DNA of 64,000 bases from Aralia elata (lineage: Eukaryota; Streptophyta; Magnoliopsida; Apiales; Araliaceae), in contig CM068386.1 in the NCBI GenBank assembly GCA_034770075.1, forward strand, positions 40,543,990-40,607,989, written 5' to 3'. Made by a program: the position numbers and the translations under genes. The notes under the pieces were generated by a model. The model did no database searches. It was not told the DNA's origin and saw nothing but the letters and a program-made list of their open reading frames with translations. Of this stretch, positions 53,922-64,000 are shown in pieces (within the stretch, counting starts at the first letter, position 1; every line of letters starts with the position of its first letter).

Positions 53922-56900
53922 TAAATAGCTTACTTGTATGGATGGGAAAAAGGGAAGTACAATTAATAATCATCACCCATCACCAACTTGTCAATTGGTG
54001 TAAGAAAAGAATACTTCCTAATGATGCTAAAATATATAGATATAATTCTTATATCTATAGAGATTTATTAAAACAAAGTCTCTTGTTCATCTTTTCATTT
54101 TTCTTAGTTTAGAAAGAGAGAGAAAATTAAAAACTGCTCCATTCTCTTTCATCTAATCTTCTCTCCAAAAATAATATCTAAAGAGAGAGAAAGAGAAGAG
54201 GGGCGGCATCCATGGAGGGGTTTTGGTGTGCTTCAAAACTCCATAGCCATCTTGGAAGAAAGTAGGAAAGAAATCAAGAAAAAGGTATAACAAAACCCTA
54301 GTTTATTTCTTGTTGTTTTGATTTGATTTTTGATGGTATAAATTTTTGATCTTGAGGTCTAAAACTTTAGATCTATATGTTAATAAGTGTTTTATGTTTA
54401 GATATAACCCTTTTGAATGCCAAAAGTTAGATCAAAAGAAAGAAAAACAAAACTATTTTCTAAAGGGCTAGAAAACCCTAACTTTTCATCATTTTGTAAG
54501 TGTATAACTTGAGATCCGCAAACTCTTTTTATGATCCGTCAAATAGTGGTGCTAGATATATAAGTTAATTACAAAACTCAAGTAGTAGAACTCAAAAATA
54601 GTTGGTACAAAATTCGTATGGACTGTTGTGGTACAAACAGTCCACTTTTTCTCAAAAAACTGGAATGAGGCTGCTGACTGTTGGGATCTAGGGGCAGTTT
54701 CGTCTACTGTTTATGCTCTAAAAATTCTAGAACATTTTGAAATGATAATATGGGAATTATGTGAGTCCTGTAAAAATTTGAAGATTTTTGACCATGTAAA
54801 ATGAAAGTTTATCGTGAAGGACTATTATCAAACGTATTCTTGAATAACTCTTTGTGGTTAACTCCAAAAATTATGAAATTATTACTGAGAGTATATGTAT
54901 ATATCAGGAAAATACCCTGAAAATTTTAGGATTTTTGGATGTAATTTCGATTTATGAAAAATATAGCAAGATTTGGCTATTTTGGACTATTTAAATATAG
55001 TAAATGGATTTTAAAAATTCTGGGAAAAATATATTTTTATAAGGGGATATAAATAGTCTATTTCCAAAAAAGAAATAATTTTAAAGTTGGTTATTTTTCG
55101 TGTAAATGATGAAGTTATGTATAAATGGATTTAATTAATTATATGAAGTTGAAAATTTGGAAAATGGGATTTTATGACTTGAGAACCTTAAATATGGTTC
55201 ATACAGATTTTTGATATGGGTTTTGGTCATTTGTAAGGTGGTATAATGTTTATGGCATTTTAGATCGATTAAATGAATTATTTAATAAAATAGAAAACAG
55301 TTTGAATCCAGCTAGCTGAATTAGTGAATCCAGTTAACTGAATTAGTGAATCCAGTTAGCTGAATTAGTGAATCCAGTTTGCTGAATAGTGTAATTCAGT
55401 TTGCTGAATTGAATAAAGTGAATCTAGTTTGCTGTATTGTAGAATAATTCGAATCCAGGTTACTGGATTGGAAAATAGTTTGCTGAATTAGTGAATCTAG
55501 TTTACTGTATTGAAAGTTAGTGAATCCAGGTTGCTGGATTATAAGATAGTTTGAATCCAGGTTACTGGATTGTAATCCAGGATGGAATCTAGTTTGCTGG
55601 ATTTGGGAATCCAGTTTGCTGGATTTGGAATCCAGTTTGCTAGATTGGATATGTAACCTACGGGACCATAAAGAAAGACTTATATAATGAAAAGACTTAG
55701 TGTTAATTCATAAAGTAGTGGTACAATCGTACTCTTTAATAGTCGATGTATAGTAGTTGGGCTAAACAATTCCTTTAGGGATCGAAGGTATATACGAACT
55801 GGCAACCGATCTAACTCACTGTGAAAACAGTGTAGACGAGACGGAAACTAGTTTGTTGGTTGTTTGTGGGAAACCACTCAGCATACTATATTGAACATTG
55901 TTAAAGACTCGATGTGTACTAACTTTAGAATTGAATGCGTATGGTGTTAATGTGTTATCTAATATTTGATTATGTGGTTGAATGTTAGATAATTTATTTG
56001 TAAAAGAAGTGATATTTCAGGATATAATATGATTCGCTAATTGAGAGATCGATCTTATAAATGATAGGTCTTTCAAAAGAAGTCATATTAAATTGCGTAC
56101 GTAGCAGTAGTCAACGATCAAGGCAAGTATCTGAACCCTATGCACTACTTTTATTCTGTGCAAACAGGTATATGTTATACATGGTTCATGTTGTATTCAA
56201 ATCTTACTGTTATTCTACTAAGCAAGTTTCTAACTTACACAACTTCTTTTATTGTGCAAGTATCTACACTTATGCACTACTTTTATTTTGTGCAAACAGG
56301 TCTATGTTATGCTAGTTCCTAACTCAACATGAGTTATCAATTTCAAAGCATGCTCGTGAATAATTATTGTTAATTATTCATATCCATAATGATCTTTGTT
56401 ATTCGTTTATGAAATTATCGTAACCCTTTGCATTTACTTTATGCAATGGATACATATGTTATGCAAGTATTTTTAAACTTTATTCAAGCTATCTATTGAT
56501 TTCAAATATCTCGATATTGTCTCATGTGATGCATTTATAATCAAAATTATTCTGTTCTTTGTGCAAGTGTTCTCACTTGTACAAATTGTTATGATTATTA
56601 TAAATTCGAAATTCCTTCGATCCGTTCATTGTTAAAAGTATCTCATTACTGAATTGCTATGACTCGTATTGAAAATTTGTATTCTAAGTTTGGTTATACA
56701 AGTGTCCCCACTTGTATGACCTATTGTACATTATCAATTACCCTTGAATTCGAAATTCATTGACAAGTTCTGATACATACTATTAAATTTCGGTATGTAT
56801 ACCTAGTCTAAAGATTGTCTACGCTATTTGACCAGCTAGACCTAATTCGAAAAGCATTGTTGAACAGTAATTAGAGTTCTTTATTTATGAACTGTCTATT

Positions 56901-57973
56901 AGCCATGTCTCAGCTAATTGTTTTCGGCTAGACTAATATTAAATTGATATCGCATGAAACGTTTTATTATTGGAACTAATTCGTTATTAAAGATATATGC
57001 CATTTGATTCGGCTAGATCAAATTGTTATAATATGTTGAACTCAAAATATTTCTTTGAAAGCAATCCAAACCATATTGATGTGGTACGGACTCATGATGT
57101 AAGACTGAGATGAACAACCCTGAAAAATAAATCAGGGGAAACTTTATTGTCGGTAACCCGACCGCGCGCTATGTTTGAGAATTATGCATAATCTCGGGTA
57201 CAATGAGGCTGATCCCCTTACGTACTTGCAGAAGAGTAAAGTTTAGTTTTTATAGCTAACTTTTACTCTTGAGGTAGTCAGTAATAAAATAACTGATGAT
57301 TCCTCTAGTAGTTCTTGATCCATTTGTGATCACTCAGCATGAAATTTGGGAATAACCCTATATATTGAAAATTATCGCAAAATTGCTAATCCTTCATAAT
57401 CAATTGAATATTATTGAATCTTCGAAAAAAATTTAACTCTTTCATTCTTGATGTATTATTCAACATGAAATTCAAGAAAATTCTTGTTTACTTGAAATGA
57501 CTTATTGTTCAGTCATTTCAAAGAAATCTTAAAATGATTTGATATGTTGTTAAGAATAGTTTCAAATAACTTCACCACTATTGATTCGTGGTAGAAGTAG
57601 TCCTCAAAGGAAACATTTACTTCTTCAGCGTATTATTATAATTGTTATTACTTGCTGAGCAATTGAATGCTCATTCTTGCTTTGACTTAAATATTTTCAG
57701 CTAAGTGTGATCGACCAGAAGGCTCTGGCAAGGACATGGGAAAGGGAAAGTTCAAGGATTAGGTTTCAAGGTGTTATTTGTAATGATTAGTCTTTTATAT
57801 TGTGATCATATATATTATGTAACATGTAAGGAATGTAATTAAAGGTTGTCATACCTGGGGAATAGACAACTCTGATATAAATATTAAGTTTGTAATTTAT
57901 TAAACAGCTCAAAGAAATGGTATCGTGATGTACCAAGTACGGGTTTCAAGTACCCGAATTTGGGGGCGCCACA
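53922..57973 (+). repeat. K2 3' LTR, second part (R/U5)
   Basis: Resumes after L3 (duplicated GATTT at 53917-53921) and ends GGGGGCGCCACA at 57973 next to TTAAC. It holds an intact donor-like AAAAAG|GTATAAC (GT 54285-54286), the hairpin array 55305-55646, the TGAGC/GCTCA hairpin 57656-57673 and the acceptor-like CAG at 57698-57700. Confidence 0.92.
55305..55646 (+). repeat. Hairpin-unit array in K2 3' LTR
   Basis: Copy of 26105-26448. It gained a unit near the start (an extra AATCCAGTTA-type unit) and lost one AATCCAG-TTTG-CTGGATT unit near the end, so whole units are added and lost. Confidence 0.8.
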
Positions 57974-57978
57974 TTAAC

Positions 57979-59827
57979 CATTAACATTAACATGGCCAAA
58001 TCTTAGGCCAAAGTATCAACTCATGTTATATTTTCGTGTTCTTGGTGTTCTTCACTAGAATCATCACCAAATTTTCGTTTTAACTCCTCTTTACTCCATT
58101 CCAGTTGGGTTAACTTCGTAACCCAAGGAAGTACAACATCATAACAACAAACAAATTAAACAAACACGAAATCATAGCTACAAAGTCCTCTAAACCGTCT
58201 AAAAGTCCATGTTCTTCATGTTCTTCATCCTTTAAGCATGGGTTCGGATTTTTCTTCGTTTTTGTTCCACTTTAATGTTATTAATGACTTACAAGGTCTC
58301 TTGGCAACATTTTAAGCAACCCTAACCAACAATAATAACAAAAATCGCAAGAAAACTCAAAACCATCACAAAAGCTTGAAAAGCTTACAAAACTCGAAAA
58401 TAGGGAGAGAAAAGGTTTGAACAGGATGACTACCTCTTGAATGTTTCTCCTTGATGCTACTGGACTCTACAAGAGCTTGAAGCTCTCCCTCTTTCTTCTC
58501 CTTGGCCTCCCGAGCTCCTCTTCTCCTCTTCTTTCTCCCGCACGCTTCTTCTTGTTCTTCTTGTTCTTCTTCTTCTTCATTTTCTGTAACTTTCTCTTTC
58601 TCTCTCTCTAAAATCTGCAGAAGCTTGGAGGGAAAATGAACGGAATGGTATGGGAGGGAGGGAGAGAGCTTCGGGAGGAAAATGAGGGAGTTGAGGGCTC
58701 AAGGCATTTTTGCCGACTCCTCACTCATCTCTCTCTTTTGATTGGTCCAAAATATTTGATTGGTTCCCTCTTGGAGTAACAAACACAAATAATATACCCA
58801 ATTGGTCTTTTTCATACCCGAATACTCCTACTTTTGTACTTAATATGGTTAATAACTCTACCCAAAATTAAAATGGACTATCCCATAAATTATTGGGATG
58901 GGTAAAAATAATTAATACAGGTTTGCCCACTTATTCGGAACACCCATATAATACATTTCGGATACGAACTAACTCTCGTTCGGGCTCAAATAAAATTTCT
59001 AACACTTGAAAAAATTATTTCTTTGCATACACGTCTTAACGAAATTAATGGAAATCGAAAAAGACGTAAAAATATTTGGGCGTGAATAGTGCCTTGGGAA
59101 ACGTGCACGTAAATAGTGATTTTGCGATTTTTCGCGAAATCAATTATTCACTCCTACGGTTCAACAACGCATAAAAACTCATACATTGACATCATCTAGG
59201 TTATAAAATAACCTTAAAGGACATCACATGAGAATAATATTTAATCTATTCAATCATATTAATAAACCCAAATTACAAGGGTATTCACGATTCGCGATCG
59301 CTGCTCTTCATGATTAACTCCCCATAATCATATACATCATCGCACGTATATCTCGCCCATAATTCGGGTTAGCGTCTTTACAACAAATAATAACTCGTTC
59401 AATAATATTATCCTTCAACTATTTATTTAATCCAATAAATAGTACTCTAGCGATATTTCTCGAAACCACCAAATTAGCTTATACGAAAACTTTCATACTT
59501 ACTAATCATCGTCTACACATAATCTAGGTCATAACATAACCTTTAAACGCTTAACACATAATATTATTAATAAAAGTCTATTTTATTCAATAATATCCAT
59601 AAGCTCGAATTACCAAGCCCACGGCTCGCGATCGTTACAATTATGAACTAGTAATTCATTCATTTTGAATCTATGTATATATTTCACATTTATATATATA
59701 CATATTAAGCTCACCAAATAAATCACATAAATATATATAACACATATATATGCAACTCAAATCATAATAAGAAGTATTCTATATTAAATTCTTATTATAA
59801 TTATTCTCGAAAATCTTGGTTGTCACA
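57979..59827 (-). repeat. L4 3' LTR, right part (U3/R side)
   Basis: Continues the LTR broken at 23447 (TTAAC duplicated at 57974-57978). It aligns with the complement of L3 32067-34065. It holds the donor-like GAG|GTAGTC (GT at 58432-58433 on the minus strand), a GA/CT-rich leader (58490-58700) and the LTR terminus TGTGACAACC at 59827. Confidence 0.9.
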
Positions 59828-59863
59828 TCCTTCCCTCCTTATAAGGATTCTATCCTCGGAATC
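59828..59863 (-). other. L4 polypurine tract and pre-PPT hairpin
   Basis: The minus strand reads GATTCCG-AGGA-TAGAATC (59846-59863, one mismatch and one G-U pair), then CTTATAAGGAGGGAAGGA against the LTR. Confidence 0.8.
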
Positions 59864-62464
59864 ACATATATCACCCCTCTTACTCGGTTTGCGTAAACCT
59901 TCTTCCAAAATTTTATCGTTGAATTATTTTAACACATTACTATATCATAGGTTTTACATCGCCTATTTAATCCACTTCCTTAACAGATTATTGTAGGTTT
60001 TATTCTATAACCTTTATGAATTCAATCATACTCTGAGTATTATCCTATGTTTAACCCATCAATTTCCTTTTCTTAGGATCATTATATGTCACAATCATCA
60101 TAATAATTTAATATCATGATTTACTAACTCATAAACATTCGGGATATTACATTCACCCCTTCTTCTAAGAATTTCGTCCTCGAAATTTCAACGCATTCAT
60201 CTTTGCTCATTCTACCCATCAAAACAAGGTTTTCAATCTAACCTCTACACTATCCTCTTTCAAGGATTCACTTAAAATTGTCACATTCTACGACTACTTC
60301 TTCATGGGGAAATTATCCTTCCCACAATCAGTTTCCCGGATAATAGGAACCTTCAACAATTGTTTAATAATTGTGAAGTAACTTGAACAAATAGGAAATA
60401 AAATATTCCTTAAAAACTTTTCATATTATGCTGAGGGGCCATAAAGACCATGACCATAGAGGTTTACGGGTATTACTACCCCTACTGATTTCAATTATAA
60501 AAAAGGTAATCTACCTCATAAAGACCATGAACATAGAGGTTTACGGGTATTACTACCCGTACCGATTTCAATTAAAAAAAAGGTAATCTACCTCCGTACG
60601 CCAGGTGATCAGCCTTTTGTACTCTGACGTTGTGCACAACTTTCTAGCTAAACGACTATATGCATTTGCTTAACCACCATAGGGTCAGTCGGGATTTTTT
60701 TTTCCGACATCAAATACCCCAATAATAGGGTTGTTCACCTCAGCTTACTACAAAATTCCGCACCAAAATAATTTGGTTTGGCATAAATTCTCAAATAATA
60801 CTTGAATTTCATAAATATATTGCAACATTCGTCTAGCCGAATCAAATAGCTTAGACTTCCATTAACAACTCGAACATCAATAGAAATATTTTAGCCAACT
60901 CAACTAGCATGTTTTTTCATACATTAAAGAAAACAAAAATCATTTTATGACGTCATGATACTGCACTGTTTCTACAGTCTGTTGAGGATTCCATAATTTT
61001 GTGACTTTGTCATACTACATCATACCATAGTGGGCTGACGATCCTACGATCACATCCAACACTAGGTTACTCTGCATTGATGACTCCATCGTTTATCATC
61101 TCTGCACTAAATGCATTAATGATATATAAAATACATTTTGATATTTTCAAATCATTTTGTCTAGCTGGAGCAATTAGCATAGACACATGAATAACAGTAC
61201 ATTTAAAAATCCTTGGTCTAGAAATCTGGCCCCGTATATTTTTCAAAGACACAAAAGTGCAAATATCAGCACGAAGTCAATAAATTTTAAAATCTAGCAT
61301 AGCTAGAAGATTTGGAATACCTACGCTTCCACCATCAACTTCAATTTCTCCCATGATCCATTGCCTAATAATTCTATCTATTTCTAACATCACCAATGCT
61401 CATCATTTTGAGAAATCACAATTCTCGCTCTACAACTTTCCTATACCCCAATATAGTTCATCAACTTATCACACATTATGAGTTCAGGAACTTGCCATAA
61501 TAATATGAGTTTAGGAACTTGCCCTAGCAATACGTAGTCCAAGAACAAATCAAGGACTATCCATACGCTGAGGGGCTCAAAACATACCATATGATTATGA
61601 GTCACAAACTTACCATAAGTATGAGTTTCAAAAACTCGCACCTAATCTTATTATTCTCTAACCATCAAATATAGATATGAGAAAAGAATCACCTTCTCGT
61701 CATACGTATAGCGATAGCGCGATACCAGATTCCAACGATTATCAATATAGGAAGCTAAGTGATTGTCGAACCCATCACAATCCCCTACCCATATAAGGAA
61801 TCGATCAACTCGGCCAGTAATCAATATAGGAAGCTAAGCGGTTGTTACACCAAGCACAAATTCCCCGCCCATACAAGGAATTGTATAACTCAGCCACTAA
61901 CATGAGTCCTCAATTGAAATAACCCCCAATCCTAGCTTACTCGTTGCTCAACAAAGAATTTAATTCGTGTTTCATCATCCATAACTCTTTCCGAGTTTTA
62001 CTCGTACTATCTTATAGTACCATCTATCTATAGCATTGAGCTAAAATTTTCAATCATTCAATTGATCAGCTGTCATTCTATGACTTAATCCAAATCACTT
62101 CGTGATCTTACTCTACAATCGTTTTACATTACGATCTTCCTTATCCTACAATCGTTTCATCCTATGATCTTTTATACTCTTCTCTCTAATCATAATATAT
62201 GATTTTATTGCATTTTTGTCTTATAGACCTCGTCTATTTATCAACATTTGTCATCTTTATCACTGGAGTCAGGTAATTCCTAATTCTCATCTTTTATAAC
62301 GCATCAAGATTCTTCTTTGAATCGTCTCATACATATCTCAATTCTTACTATGATTTTTTTCTAAATTCATTTACTATCGATTAAACTCTATTTGAGTTTA
62401 TTGTTTATCATCCTCTATACGGTTATAGCCTAAGGTACCCATACCTAAGATTTATAACCTATCA
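59864..62464 (-). other. L4 interior, non-coding
   Basis: No ORF with recognisable domains. It contains the relic edge (hairpin AATTTCG-AGGA-CGAAATT at 60170-60187, 18 nt from a TGTAATATCCC at 60151), a 77-bp tandem duplication (60440-60516, 60517-60593), the U5-like hairpins near 60690-60780, and two ~80-bp units near 61745-61900 where L3 has three. Confidence 0.75.
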
Positions 62465-62476
62465 GCTCTGATACCA
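62465..62476 (-). other. L4 primer-binding site (initiator tRNA-Met)
   Basis: The minus strand reads TGGTATCAGAGC, exact, 2 nt from the 5' LTR. Confidence 0.9.
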
Positions 62477-62478
62477 AC

Positions 62479-64000
62479 TGTAACGCCCCCGAAACTCGGG
62501 TCTTACCTTGAACCCGAATCCGGCGCGTCACGGTACAACCCATGCAACATAGGCTTACTACAAATATATAATTTCAATAAAATTACAACATATCCTCATC
62601 TAATCCCAGGCACGAAGACCTTAAATAATACACTTATGATCAAGGTTGAATAAATACCATGATCCTTTACAAAATCTCCTATGTGAACGCAATGTTCAGA
62701 TTCTGACTTTATTCAATCCCTGAATATTTACAATGTTATTCAACAATTATACATTCGTTATAAAAATGTCCTTTATACATCATCGGCATCCTTGTAGTTT
62801 ACTATAACAAGTAACTAACATAACCACATCTTACATACTATAATGGATAACCTTCATTTTGACTCAAGGTTTACATAGTCAAATTCACGTACATCATATA
62901 CCGTCATCACGACTAATTAGTTACAATAAAGAAACATTTGGCAACCTCCTTGTTTCCATGCGTCTCCAATCTTTATCATCACGATATCAAGATAAACGCA
63001 TTATATCGTAAATCTGCAAAAGTTTTATTTTTGCAAGAATGAGCACGACGGCTCAGTAAGAACTAACAATTTTCACATTTCATGTTTCACGTAACACATA
63101 AGTTTGCATTTATCCAGGCATCATGATTCTCATACTATGCATCTTACTCATGCATTATAAATCTTATGCTATTCATCTATATATATGCATCATACATCTC
63201 ATAGCATACCTTATGCATCTCACATTATATATTTACAATAATTCAAGTTCCACATAGAACAATATAGTCACATAATTGCACATTGTGCACACTTTAATCA
63301 TGCTCGCATATAATCCATATAACAGTGAAAGATTTAATAATTAAGTCATGTACGTCAATACATTTAAACAAGTCAACAAGTTACTGAAAGAACTTGCCTT
63401 AAGTATTCCTTGCTAAATTATGATGGCTCGTCCTTCAAATATCCTACACAATTTATTTAACAATAAAACACCAATTAGCCACTAAAAAGGCTTCATATAT
63501 TGGTTCACATTAATATAATTTCACTCCATTATAATGTTCGTTTTGTTTAACTCGAAACACTATTTAAGTTCATTAACATTTTACTCGGCGTTTCGACGTT
63601 TACACGTCACACACCTAATTCGCCTCGTTTGCATGTGCTTAGCATACTCATACATAACACACTATCATGTTTCATTATTATTAGAAACAAAATATTAAAC
63701 AAGGTTATACACACTTGTTACGGCGTTACGACGTTTGCACGTAAGCCAAACCTGCCTATTCGAATGCCCAAGCAACATGCAATTGCGTACGCCTAGAATG
63801 CCCATTCAATTTATCTAATACTCATTGGTCAATGCTAAGTATCATTAAATTCATAACATTCATGTTTTAGAACTTAGAACATCATAACTTAGCGTCAAAA
63901 ACATTGCACGTTGCACACGCGCATGTTCGACGCCCTCCGATTATCTCCAACCACACATCAGTCCTAAAGATGGCCAATTTGGGAATTGATCGCGACCTCA
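62479..64000 (-). repeat. L4 5' LTR, U5 side only (runs off the window)
   Basis: Begins TGTAACGCCCCCGAAACTCGGG and aligns by eye with 21595-23100. The TGAGC/GCTCA hairpin is at 63040-63055, with the acceptor-like CTGCA (complement) near 63014. It carries an insertion near 63889-63945 relative to the left copy. The promoter lies beyond 64000. Confidence 0.9.

Larger units (their letters stand above)
23448..57973 (+). mobile_element. K2: gag-relic-only Tekay-like element, interrupted by L3
   Basis: Plus-strand element flanked by TTAAC (23443-23447 and 57974-57978). 5' LTR 23448-28770 (5323 bp); 3' LTR 30830-32066 plus 53922-57973 (5289 bp once L3 is removed). Primer site 28774-28785, exact initiator tRNA-Met. 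Interior 28771-30829 holds a coiled-coil/zinc-knuckle ORF and a scrap of the gag-protease junction but no pol. It fits the class of gag-only terminal-repeat retrotransposons, non-autonomous and derived from a Tekay-like parent. Confidence 0.92.
21595..64000 (-). mobile_element. L4: non-coding large-LTR element (LARD-like), incomplete
   Basis: Minus-strand element with 3' LTR 21595-23447 plus 57979-59827 (interrupted by K2), internal region 59828-62478 and 5' LTR from 62479 to beyond the window. GACCT (21590-21594) is the left target site; its partner is outside. The primer site is an exact initiator tRNA-Met match. The 2.65-kb interior has no gag or pol, so the element depends on proteins supplied in trans. 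It is a close relative of L3 in both LTR and interior. The Tekay-like termini and pre-PPT hairpin suggest a Tekay-type helper. Confidence 0.85.

Overview
The window is plant nuclear DNA, most likely from a eudicot with a large repeat-rich genome. I see no host gene. All of it can be explained as nested LTR retrotransposons, mostly Ty3/Gypsy. The plant assignment rests on a Tekay/Del-type chromovirus, a Tat/Ogre-type gag with its tRNA-Arg-like primer site, an Athila-like element with a tRNA-Asp primer site, and LTRs of 2-5 kb. The species cannot be told.

Layout, oldest to youngest. T0 is a decayed Tat/Ogre-like element on the minus strand: gag remnants at 4605-5688 and 19810-19987, primer site at 20646-20664, LTR from 20673. 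Three insertions broke it. U1 is an LTR of unknown family (1-81 and 3076-4604) that was itself hit by solo LTR S1 (82-3075, target duplication TTAGC). K1 (5689-19809, duplication GGGAC) is an intact Tekay-like element with near-identical 4.04-kb LTRs, a 1511-residue gag-pol and an extra coiled-coil ORF upstream of gag. L4 (21595 to beyond 64000, minus) is a non-coding large-LTR element.

The left LTR of L4 holds K2 (23448-57973, plus, duplication TTAAC), a non-autonomous element with only a coiled-coil/zinc-knuckle gag relic. The 3' LTR of K2 holds L3 (32067-53916, plus, duplication GATTT), a non-coding relative of L4. The interior of L3 holds A5 (37219-47927, minus, duplication GCCCC), an Athila-like gag-only element arranged LTR-internal-LTR-internal-LTR. 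The nest is five levels deep: T0, L4, K2, L3, A5.

The most interesting signals are RNA-structural. (1) A 7-4-7 hairpin capped G-AGGA-C lies next to the polypurine tract in K1, K2, L3, L4 and A5, with compensatory stem changes and a constant 18-nt spacer in the Tekay-like families. (2) A TGRGC/GCTCA hairpin followed by CTTGC and a CAG acceptor-like site lies in the U5 end of every Tekay-like LTR. With a donor-like site downstream of the promoter it outlines a possible 1.9-3.4-kb intron inside the LTR. (3) Each family carries its own array of small hairpins with paired base changes, mostly inside that putative intron. No transcript data or searches were available, so functions for these are inference.
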